Shown here piece by piece: positions 1-6,941 of a stretch of DNA of 6,941 nt. This stretch comes from Rhizobiaceae bacterium (lineage in GTDB: Bacteria > Pseudomonadota > Alphaproteobacteria > Rhizobiales > Rhizobiaceae). The notes under the pieces were generated by a model. It did not search any database. It had not been told where the DNA came from and saw only the letters and a program-made list of their open reading frames with translations. The stretch covers positions 1-6,941 of the forward strand of contig CAJYRE010000244.1 of NCBI GenBank assembly GCA_913776675.1. The letters are read 5' to 3'. A program made the translations under genes and the position numbers. The stretch's first letter is position 1, and the number at the start of each line of letters is the position of its first letter.

Positions 1-9
1 CGATAATTG
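1..9. promoter_or_regulatory. Possible edge-truncated PcaR-type box
   Basis: The first nine bases, CGATAATTG, match eight of nine positions of the inner part of the Pseudomonas putida PcaR box as I recall it (GTTCGATAATCGCAC). If this is a real box, its first three bases (GTT) lie outside the window. It would sit about 18 bp, centre to centre, from the complete palindrome at 14-32. In P. putida, PcaR is known to bind two such boxes at the pcaI promoter. The match is short and cut by the window edge, so this is a weak call. Confidence 0.35.
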
Positions 10-13
10 ACTT

Positions 14-32
14 TTGTTCGATTATCGAACAA
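14..32. promoter_or_regulatory. PcaR/IclR-type operator (perfect palindrome)
   Basis: TTGTTCGAT-T-ATCGAACAA is a perfect inverted repeat with 9-bp arms and a single central base. On the minus strand its core reads GTTCGATAATCGAAC, which matches 14 of 15 bases of the P. putida PcaR box as I recall it. It lies 22 bp upstream of the IclR gene's chosen ATG, directly behind a TTGACT hexamer at 7-12 that could be a -35 element. The site is probably used for autoregulation of this gene and/or control of a divergent operon to the left (pcaIJF would be expected). The palindrome is seen directly; the factor and target are inferred. Confidence 0.7.
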
Positions 33-43
33 TATGGCGCAAA

Positions 44-48
44 GGGAG
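44..48 (+). promoter_or_regulatory. Ribosome binding site of the IclR gene
   Basis: GGGAG, within a purine-rich AAAGGGAG stretch, lies six bases before the ATG at 55. It supports that ATG over the in-frame TTG at 7 and ATG at 34, both of which lie in or next to the operator and have no comparable upstream purine tract. Confidence 0.6.
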
Positions 49-54
49 CGGGAT

Positions 55-810
55 ATGCGCGAAACAGATATGATGGGTGGCTTCGCCAAAGGGCTGAAAA
101 TCATCGAAACGTTTGATGAGCGCACCCAGCGCTTGTCGATTGCCGAAGCTGCCAAACGCTCCGGGCTGGATCGCGCCACCACGCGCCGTTGTCTGCTGAC
201 CCTCTCGACGCTTGGCTATGCCGATTATGATGGCAAATTCTTCTCTCTGACGCCGAAAATCCTGCGGCTTGGGCATGGGTGGCTCTCGGCCACGCCTTTG
301 CCTGCTGTGTTGCAGCCGCATCTGGATCAACTATCAGAACAGGTCGGCCAAAGCGCCTCGGCTTCGGTGCTGGATGATACCGAGATTGTTTATATTGCCC
401 GTGCCTCGCAGCGGCGGATCATGTCCATCAACCTCACCCCCGGCAGTCGGCTACCGTGTTTTTCAGCATCCATGGGGCGGGTGTTGCTGGCAGCCCTGCC
501 GGAAGCCGAGGCAAAAGCCATTTTGGCCCGCTCCACGCTGGTGGCCAACACGGCTTTCACCAAAACGGACCCCGATGTGCTGATGGCCGAGATTGCCGAT
601 GTGCGGGCCAAAGGCTATGCGATTATTGATCAGGAGTTGGAAATTGGCCTCTGTTCCATCGCCGTGCCGGTGTTTGATTACAGTGGCAAGGTGGTGGCGG
701 CCATCAACATTGGCGCACCGGCAGCGCTGATTGCAGCTTCCGAGATGGCCGCTCGGTTTTTACCCGCGCTTCTCACCACGCAAGCCTCAATTCGGGCTTT
801 GCTCCGATAA
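55..810 (+). CDS. pcaR: IclR-family transcriptional regulator, PcaR-like
   Basis: This is a cytoplasmic DNA-binding regulator of 251 residues, the usual IclR length. A winged helix-turn-helix lies at about residues 8-65 (LSIAEAAKRSGLDRATTRRC, then a wing around YADYDGKFFSLT). The effector-binding IclR domain follows at about 75-250 and includes the family signature around DQELEIGLCSIAVPV (192-206). Related proteins are PcaR, PcaU and PobR of the beta-ketoadipate pathway; in Pseudomonas and Agrobacterium, PcaR responds to beta-ketoadipate and controls pcaIJF. The context (next to pobR, pobA, pcaQ and pcaDCHGB) and a PcaR-like palindrome just upstream favour PcaR over another IclR regulator. 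The ATG at 55 was chosen for its GGGAG site; in-frame starts at 34 (ATG) and 7 (TTG) would extend it. The gene's end overlaps the end of pobR on the other strand by 24 bp. The family is certain; the symbol rests on context. Confidence 0.88.
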   Translation: MRETDMMGGFAKGLKIIETFDERTQRLSIAEAAKRSGLDRATTRRCLLTLSTLGYADYDGKFFSLTPKILRLGHGWLSATPLPAVLQPHLDQLSEQVGQSASASVLDDTEIVYIARASQRRIMSINLTPGSRLPCFSASMGRVLLAALPEAEAKAILARSTLVANTAFTKTDPDVLMAEIADVRAKGYAIIDQELEIGLCSIAVPVFDYSGKVVAAINIGAPAALIAASEMAARFLPALLTTQASIRALLR

Positions 811-1689
811 GGCCGAATCACTGAGGTTGGCCTGTTTCTGCTTCTCCGTCATGCGCCATGTGCGTGGGGTCATGCCGGTTTCACGCAGAAAGAAGCGTGA
901 GAAATAAGCTGGATCGTTGAACCCCAAATGCAAGGCAATGGCCTGCACCGAAACGTGGCTGAAAATCAGCTCCTGCTTTGCCGTTTCAATCTGCTTTTGC
1001 GCCATCAACTGTTGCAGGGTTTTGCCACTTTGGGCTTTGCAAATTCGGTTGAGATGGGTGGGCGACAGGCCCAATTGGCCTGCATAAAATTCTGCCCGCT
1101 GCTGTTGGCGAAAATGATGGGCAATCAGCCGACTGAGGCGTTGCATGCGTAGCTCATCCTGCCCTTGCGGGGCGGAAACCTCGTCACGCTCCGGCGTCAG
1201 CAGTAATAAAACGGTGGTCAAATAGCTTTCCAGCAAGGCATTGCGAATGGGTCTTGCGTTGGCATATTCATGCTCGATTTTTGCCAGTGTTGCCTGAATG
1301 TGCTGGCGGTCGGGGTGGTCGGCGAGGCTGAACAGCATGGGGCGAGGGTAGGTGGTGGACGCATGCGCCCGCGCGCTGATCGACAAGGCGGCAGGCAGTG
1401 CCGTGATAATCATACCCTGAATATCGCGCGAAAACCGAAAGCCGTGATCAAACTGGGCGGGCACCACAATGGCGGCTGGCGGCTTGATGGCAAAAATCTG
1501 ACCATCCAGTGTCGCATCGCCGGCACCGTCAGAAATGTGCAATATCTGTAAGAGATTGTCATGGCGGTGAATGTCGATCTCAAAGCGGTATAGGCTGCTT
1601 CGCGCATAAAGCGTTTCGCAGTGCAGCCAAAAATCGGCTTCTTTGGCATTTTTCTCGCCGTAAAGGCGATAAATTGGAACCTGTGTCAT
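787..1689 (-). CDS. pobR: AraC-family regulator of pobA (PobR)
   Basis: This 300-residue AraC/XylS-type activator has an N-terminal cupin-like sensing domain (about residues 10-165, with HRH at 41-43). Its C-terminal DNA-binding domain has two helix-turn-helices, at about 199-222 (around AGQLGLSPTHLNRICKAQSG) and 247-275 (IALHLGFNDPAYFSRFFL followed by GMTP), the latter being the AraC signature. In Agrobacterium, PobR is of this family and activates pobA in response to 4-hydroxybenzoate, unlike the IclR-type PobR of Acinetobacter. It is divergent from pobA with a 116-bp gap, the classical activator-target arrangement. The start at 1689 is preferred because a GGGTGG sequence (minus strand, 1700-1695) lies five bases before it. 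An in-frame ATG at 1704 would add MWVDS but has no good site. The 3' end runs 24 bp into the convergent IclR gene. Confidence 0.9.
   Translation of the reverse strand: MTQVPIYRLYGEKNAKEADFWLHCETLYARSSLYRFEIDIHRHDNLLQILHISDGAGDATLDGQIFAIKPPAAIVVPAQFDHGFRFSRDIQGMIITALPAALSISARAHASTTYPRPMLFSLADHPDRQHIQATLAKIEHEYANARPIRNALLESYLTTVLLLLTPERDEVSAPQGQDELRMQRLSRLIAHHFRQQQRAEFYAGQLGLSPTHLNRICKAQSGKTLQQLMAQKQIETAKQELIFSHVSVQAIALHLGFNDPAYFSRFFLRETGMTPRTWRMTEKQKQANLSDSALSEQSPN
790..818. other. Hairpin at the pcaR/pobR convergent junction
   Basis: ATTCGGGCTT (790-799) and AAGGCCGAAT (809-818) form a 10-bp stem with one G-G mismatch around a nine-base loop. It spans the stop codon of the IclR gene and the last codons of pobR. 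No T-run follows on either strand, so it is not a standard intrinsic terminator. It could stabilise or mark both 3' ends, or be chance. Confidence 0.4.
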
Positions 1690-3898
<2,209 letters not shown>

Positions 3899-3906
3899 GA
3901 TATTTC

Positions 3907-3922
3907 ATAACCTATGGGTTAT
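3907..3922. promoter_or_regulatory. PcaQ operator
   Basis: ATAACC-TATG-GGTTAT is an inverted repeat with perfect 6-bp arms and a four-base spacer. It agrees with the PcaQ motif described in Sinorhizobium meliloti as I recall it (ATAACC-N4-GGTTAA), differing only at the last base. It lies 70-85 bases before the pcaD start and 9-24 bases before the pcaQ start. This position fits activation of pcaDCHGB together with repression of pcaQ by the same bound protein. Confidence 0.85.
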
Positions 3923-3937
3923 TTGAAGTGACGTTTT

Positions 3938-3943
3938 TATCAT
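3938..3943 (+). promoter_or_regulatory. Candidate pcaD -10 element
   Basis: TATCAT matches five of six bases of the sigma-70 -10 consensus and sits 15 bp downstream of the PcaQ operator. The expected -35 position (about 3915-3920) overlaps the operator and is poor, as is common for activator-dependent promoters. This would give a leader of about 40 bases before pcaD. It is a pattern match only. Confidence 0.3.
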
Positions 3944-3948
3944 TTTAC

Positions 3949-3964
3949 TTAACCTCACGGTCGT
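3949..3964. promoter_or_regulatory. Possible second, degenerate PcaQ site
   Basis: TTAACC-TCAC-GGTCGT repeats the layout of the upstream operator, matching nine of its twelve arm bases with the same four-base spacer. It begins exactly 42 bp later, close to four helical turns, so both sites would face the same side of the DNA. LysR regulators often use one strong and one weak subsite. It could equally be chance. Confidence 0.35.
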
Positions 3965-3991
3965 TTCAATATGCCTTCAGGAGGATGATCT

Positions 3992-4783
3992 ATGCAATTT
4001 CTGAAAACGCCAAATGCAGTGATTCACTATCACACGGTGGGGCTGGAAACCGGCCTGCCTGTTATTGCCCTTGCCAATTCTCTGGGAACAGATTTTCGCA
4101 TCTGGGGTGAGGTTGTGGCGCGGTTGCGTGATCGCTTTGCCTTTGTGCTGCATGACAAGCGTGGGCATGGCCTTTCGGATCTCGGCAATCCACCCTATTC
4201 GATTTTTGATCATGTGGATGATATGGCCGCGCTGCTGGATCATCTTGATCTCAAGAATGTCATCGTCATTGGCCTGTCGGTTGGTGGTTTGATTGCCCAA
4301 GGCCTGGTCACGAAGCGGCCTGATCTGGTGAAGGCTTTGGTGCTGAGCAACACCGCCCACAAGATCGGCACGGATGAGATGTGGAACAACCGCATCAATG
4401 CCATTCAGGCCAATGGTATTGGCTCACTGTTGGAGCCTATCATGGAGCGCTGGTTTACGCCGCCGTTTCGCACCTCTGATAACGCGGTCTACGCTGGAGC
4501 CTGCAATATGCTGCTGCGCCAGCCGGTGGATGGCTATTGTGGCACGTGTTCCGCCATCCGCGATGCGGATTTTACCGAGGATGCCAAGCGGATTACGGTT
4601 CCGACCCTTTGTGTGGTTGGTGATCAGGATGGCTCCACGCCGCCAGCGCTGGTGCGCTCCACGGCAGATCTGATTTCGGGCAGTGAATTCGCAACCATTG
4701 CCGATGCGGGCCACATTCCCTGCATGGAACAGCCAGAGGCTTATGTGGCGGCTCTTTTGCCGTTTTTGCAGCGAGTGGCCTGA
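3992..4783 (+). CDS. pcaD: 3-oxoadipate enol-lactonase
   Basis: This alpha/beta hydrolase hydrolyses beta-ketoadipate enol-lactone to beta-ketoadipate, the last reaction of the protocatechuate-specific branch. It has 263 residues, typical of PcaD. The fold markers are in order: HDKRGHG (54-60), the nucleophile elbow GLSVGG with Ser96, the acid in GDQDGSTPP (210-218, probably Asp213), and His241 in DAGHIPCMEQP. These form the expected Ser-Asp-His triad. The start has AGGAGG at 3979-3984, seven bases upstream. It is the first gene of the operon, reading away from pcaQ, and is followed by pcaC after 36 bases. The enzyme family alone is broad, but the neighbours make the PcaD assignment secure. 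Confidence 0.96.
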   Translation: MQFLKTPNAVIHYHTVGLETGLPVIALANSLGTDFRIWGEVVARLRDRFAFVLHDKRGHGLSDLGNPPYSIFDHVDDMAALLDHLDLKNVIVIGLSVGGLIAQGLVTKRPDLVKALVLSNTAHKIGTDEMWNNRINAIQANGIGSLLEPIMERWFTPPFRTSDNAVYAGACNMLLRQPVDGYCGTCSAIRDADFTEDAKRITVPTLCVVGDQDGSTPPALVRSTADLISGSEFATIADAGHIPCMEQPEAYVAALLPFLQRVA

Positions 4784-4819
4784 AAAGGTTCGTTTTTACA
4801 TCACATTGGGGAGATATGC

Positions 4820-5221
4820 ATGGCTGAATCGGAAGCTTATCGTCGCGGCATGGTGGTTCGCCGTTCTGTATTGGGTGATGCCCATGTGGACCGCGCCGAA
4901 GCCAATAAAACAGCGTTTGATATTCCGTTTCAGACGTTGATCACGGAAAACGCCTGGGGAACCGTATGGTCCAGCGACCATCTGACCAAGCGTGAACGTT
5001 CGATGATCACCATCGCCCTTCTGGCGGCCCTTGGGCAGGATGAGGAAGTGGCCATGCATATTCGCGCAACCGTCAACACAGGAGCCAGCCGCGAAGATAT
5101 TCGGGAAGCCTTGATGCATGTGGCGATTTACGCAGGCGTGCCTGCTGCCAATCATGCCATCAAAATTGCCAAGAGTGTCTATAGCGAGATGGATCGTGAC
5201 GCTTCTGCGGTGAAAGACTGA
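4820..5221 (+). CDS. pcaC: 4-carboxymuconolactone decarboxylase
   Basis: This small cytoplasmic enzyme decarboxylates gamma-carboxymuconolactone to beta-ketoadipate enol-lactone, the substrate of PcaD. Its 133 residues are the normal length for a free-standing PcaC; in some bacteria it is fused to PcaD as PcaL, but here the two genes are separate. The carboxymuconolactone decarboxylase fold is visible in LTKRERSMITIALLAALGQ (55-73), His80 in EVAMHIRA, and the TGASREDIREALMH-x5-GVP segment (87-108). A GGGGAG at 4808-4813 precedes the ATG by six bases. It is separated from pcaD by 36 bases and from pcaH by 37, without a visible terminator, so it is co-transcribed. Confidence 0.97.
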   Translation: MAESEAYRRGMVVRRSVLGDAHVDRAEANKTAFDIPFQTLITENAWGTVWSSDHLTKRERSMITIALLAALGQDEEVAMHIRATVNTGASREDIREALMHVAIYAGVPAANHAIKIAKSVYSEMDRDASAVKD

Positions 5222-5258
5222 AAAATATTGCGAATACAATTATTGAGGAGGAAAGAGC

Positions 5259-5999
5259 ATGAAAAATTCTTTACCTGAAACCGGGCCGTTTTTTGCCCGT
5301 GATCGCGCCATACATCCGCCCGCCTTTACGCCGGGATATAAAACCAGTGTGCTGCGCTCTCCACAGCGGGCGTTGATTTCGCTGGAAGGCACCAGAAGCG
5401 AAATCACCGGGCCAGTGTTTGGCCATGGCATGCTCAACGAGCTGGATAACGACCTCATCCTGAATTACGCCCGACCCGGCGAAATGGCGATTGGCCAGCG
5501 CATTCTGGTGCATGGCCGCGTGCTGGATGAGCGTGGCGTGGGTGTGCAGGGTGCCTTGGTGGAATTCTGGCAGGCCAATGCCGGCGGCCGCTATCGCCAC
5601 AAGAAAGAAACCTATCTGGCGGCAATTGACCCGAATTTCGGCGGCGTTGGCCGCACGATTACCGATGAAAACGGTTATTACTGGTTCAAAACCATCCAGC
5701 CCGGCGCTTACCCCTGGCCAAATGGGGTGAATGACTGGCGCCCTGCGCATATCCATTTTTCGGTTTTCGGGCATGGTTTTGCCCAGCGCCTGATCACCCA
5801 GATGTACTTTGAGGGTGATCCGATGATCAAGCTGTGTCCCATCGTCAAGACCATACCCGATGAAGATGCCATCAACCGTTTGATTGCGCCGCTGGATATG
5901 AATGCGACCATCCCGATGGATATGCGTGCTTATAAATTTGACATTGTTTTGCGCGGCCGTCGTTCCACATTCTTTGAAAACCGTAAGGAGGGCAACTGA
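5259..5999 (+). CDS. pcaH: Protocatechuate 3,4-dioxygenase beta subunit
   Basis: This is the iron-binding subunit of the enzyme that opens the protocatechuate ring between the hydroxyls (intradiol cleavage) to give 3-carboxy-cis,cis-muconate. It has 246 residues, the usual length. All four Fe(III) ligands are visible: Tyr112 in GGRYRHK, Tyr151 in PGAYPWPNG, and His164 and His166 in RPAHIHF. Arg161 next to them is also conserved. These correspond, with a constant offset of four, to Tyr108, Tyr147, His160, His162 and Arg157 of the P. putida beta chain (numbered 408 etc. there). GAGGAGG at 5245-5251 gives a strong start. The partner alpha subunit follows after a single base, so translation of the two is probably coupled. 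Confidence 0.98.
   Translation: MKNSLPETGPFFARDRAIHPPAFTPGYKTSVLRSPQRALISLEGTRSEITGPVFGHGMLNELDNDLILNYARPGEMAIGQRILVHGRVLDERGVGVQGALVEFWQANAGGRYRHKKETYLAAIDPNFGGVGRTITDENGYYWFKTIQPGAYPWPNGVNDWRPAHIHFSVFGHGFAQRLITQMYFEGDPMIKLCPIVKTIPDEDAINRLIAPLDMNATIPMDMRAYKFDIVLRGRRSTFFENRKEGN
5985..5991 (+). promoter_or_regulatory. pcaG ribosome binding site inside the pcaH end
   Basis: AAGGAGG lies in the last codons of pcaH, nine bases before the pcaG ATG at 6001. It fixes the pcaG start over an in-frame ATG at 5902 within pcaH. Its place inside pcaH means ribosomes finishing pcaH arrive directly at the pcaG start, which suits the 1:1 subunit ratio of the dioxygenase. Confidence 0.8.
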
Positions 6000-6000
6000 T

Positions 6001-6618
6001 ATGGTTCAGCCGCTGGGTTATTTGAAAGAAACGGCATCGCAAACGGCTGGCCCGTATGTGCATATTGGCTGTACGCCGAATTTTTGCGGCATTCATGGCA
6101 TCTTTGAAACCGATCTTGGCTCCGGCCCGCTGTATAATGACAAAACCCGTGGGGAGCGTATCACCGTGCGCGGTTCTGTCATCGATGGTGGCGGCAATAC
6201 CTTGAAGGATGCGCTGGTGGAAATCTGGCAGGCCGATGCCGATGGCCTTTATAACAGCCCATCGGAAACACGCGGCAAGGCTGATCCGAATTTTCTGGGA
6301 TGGGGTCGCTGCCCCGGCGATATGGCCACTGGTGAATTTGTCTTCCAGACCATCAAGCCCGGCAAGGTTCCGTTCAAGGGCGGCGTCTTCATGGCTCCGC
6401 ACATTACCTTTTGGGTGGTGGCGCGCGGCATCAACATTGGCCTTCAGACACGGATGTATTTTCCGGAAGATGAAGAGGCCATTGCGCAAGACCCGGTTCT
6501 GGCCCGCATCGAACACAAGGTTCGGATTCCAACCTTGATTGCCCGCAAGGACGGAAGCGATTACGTTTTCGACATCCACCTTCAGGGTGACAAAGAAACC
6601 GTGTTTTTTGATATTTGA
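6001..6618 (+). CDS. pcaG: Protocatechuate 3,4-dioxygenase alpha subunit
   Basis: This is the non-iron subunit that pairs with PcaH in the (alpha-beta) protomer. It has 205 residues, a normal PcaG length. Family blocks are ETASQTAGPYVHIG (10-23), EIWQADADGLY (74-84), MAPHITFWVVARGINIGL (131-148) and the C-terminal QGDKETVFFD. Compared with PcaH, the ancestral metal site is vestigial. Tyr84 and His134 remain at ligand-equivalent positions, but Tyr151 of PcaH is Val123, His166 is Thr136 and Arg161 is Met131, so iron is not expected here. The start is chosen from its AAGGAGG inside pcaH. One base separates it from pcaH and seven from pcaB. Confidence 0.97.
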   Translation: MVQPLGYLKETASQTAGPYVHIGCTPNFCGIHGIFETDLGSGPLYNDKTRGERITVRGSVIDGGGNTLKDALVEIWQADADGLYNSPSETRGKADPNFLGWGRCPGDMATGEFVFQTIKPGKVPFKGGVFMAPHITFWVVARGINIGLQTRMYFPEDEEAIAQDPVLARIEHKVRIPTLIARKDGSDYVFDIHLQGDKETVFFDI

Positions 6619-6625
6619 TGGTGTC

Positions 6626-6941
6626 ATGAGCGTTACTCCCTTCAATCACCCCTTCCTGTCTGAATTGTTTGGCGATGCAGACATCAGTGCCTGCTTCACC
6701 GCCGAGGCTGATATTGCTGCCATGCTCTCCTTTGAGATGGCGCTGGCCAAGGCCGAAGCAGCGCATGGGGTGATTGGAGCGGAGGATGCGTCCGCCATCG
6801 TCTCTGCCTTGTCCGGCTTCCAGCCGGATATGCAGGCTTTGAAAACAGCCACGCTGCGCGATGGGGTGGTTATTCCCGAACTGGTCAAGCAGATGCGCAA
6901 AGCTGTTGGCGGTGAGGCTGCCAACAAGGTGCATTTTGGGG
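6626..6941 (+). CDS. pcaB: 3-carboxy-cis,cis-muconate cycloisomerase, N-terminal part
   Basis: This member of the fumarase/aspartase superfamily converts 3-carboxy-cis,cis-muconate to 4-carboxymuconolactone, between PcaHG and PcaC in the route. Only 105 codons are present: the reading frame is open to the window end with no stop, so the gene is partial because of the window, not broken. The start MSVTPFNHPFLSELFGD and the conserved TLRDGVVIPELVKQM (76-90) followed by KVHFG are typical. In the family, HFG is followed by an ATSQD motif, which would fall just beyond the edge. The ATG lies seven bases after the pcaG stop with only a weak purine stretch before it, suggesting translation depends on pcaG. 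Full-length relatives are about 350-450 residues. Confidence 0.95.
   Translation, partial: MSVTPFNHPFLSELFGDADISACFTAEADIAAMLSFEMALAKAEAAHGVIGAEDASAIVSALSGFQPDMQALKTATLRDGVVIPELVKQMRKAVGGEAANKVHFG

Noticed and set aside
782..799. Short AAGCC/GGCTT hairpin followed by TTT as a terminator of the IclR gene
   Set aside because: The stem is only five base pairs, the T-run is three bases and it lies before the stop codon; the 790-818 stem is stronger.
4784..4819. pcaD-pcaC gap as a possible promoter or terminator
   Set aside because: Only 36 bases; no stem with a T-run and no convincing -35/-10 pair, so it is read as intra-operon spacing.
5872..6645. Minus-strand open frame (257 codons) antisense to pcaH/pcaG
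   Set aside because: It covers two well-supported genes and has no ribosome site or recognisable family features.
6431..6934. Minus-strand open frame (167 codons) over the pcaG end and pcaB
   Set aside because: The plus strand encodes a clear PcaB N-terminus there; the minus product has no family features.

Overview
The window is a chromosomal-type segment dedicated to aerobic catabolism of 4-hydroxybenzoate and protocatechuate through the beta-ketoadipate pathway. Gene content and order (an IclR regulator, an AraC-family pobR divergent from pobA, a LysR-type pcaQ divergent from pcaDCHGB) match the supraoperonic pca/pob cluster known from Agrobacterium and related Rhizobiaceae. That arrangement, the AraC-type PobR and the LysR-type PcaQ point to an alphaproteobacterium of the Agrobacterium/Allorhizobium/Rhizobium group. 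This assignment is inferred from gene order and protein resemblance, not from a search.

Layout, left to right. Positions 1-54 hold a control region with a perfect 19-bp palindrome resembling the PcaR box of Pseudomonas, and part of a second box at the very edge. An IclR-family regulator (pcaR-like, + strand, 55-810) follows. It converges on pobR (AraC family, - strand, 787-1689), and the two coding ends overlap by 24 bp. The pobR-pobA intergenic region (1690-1805) separates pobR from pobA (4-hydroxybenzoate 3-monooxygenase, + strand, 1806-2978). pobA converges on pcaQ (- strand, 2975-3898), overlapping by 4 bp. The pcaQ-pcaD intergenic region (3899-3991) carries a perfect PcaQ-type operator and a weaker second copy 42 bp away. 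The pcaDCHGB operon then runs rightwards: pcaD (3992-4783), pcaC (4820-5221), pcaH (5259-5999), pcaG (6001-6618) and pcaB (from 6626, cut by the window end after 105 codons).

The genes form one route. PobA converts 4-hydroxybenzoate to protocatechuate. PcaHG cleaves the ring to 3-carboxy-cis,cis-muconate, PcaB cyclises it to 4-carboxymuconolactone, PcaC decarboxylates it to the enol-lactone, and PcaD hydrolyses this to beta-ketoadipate. The remaining steps (pcaIJ and pcaF) are not in the window; the PcaR-like operator at the left edge suggests they lie just to the left. Three regulators from three families (IclR, AraC, LysR) sit together, probably sensing successive metabolites.

All coding regions look intact except pcaB, which is only truncated by the window. 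I see no mobile element, CRISPR array, tRNA, rRNA or new defence/biosynthetic system. The enzymes are orthodox; the less expected signals are in the control regions and at the two convergent gene ends, each of which has an imperfect hairpin without a T-tract.
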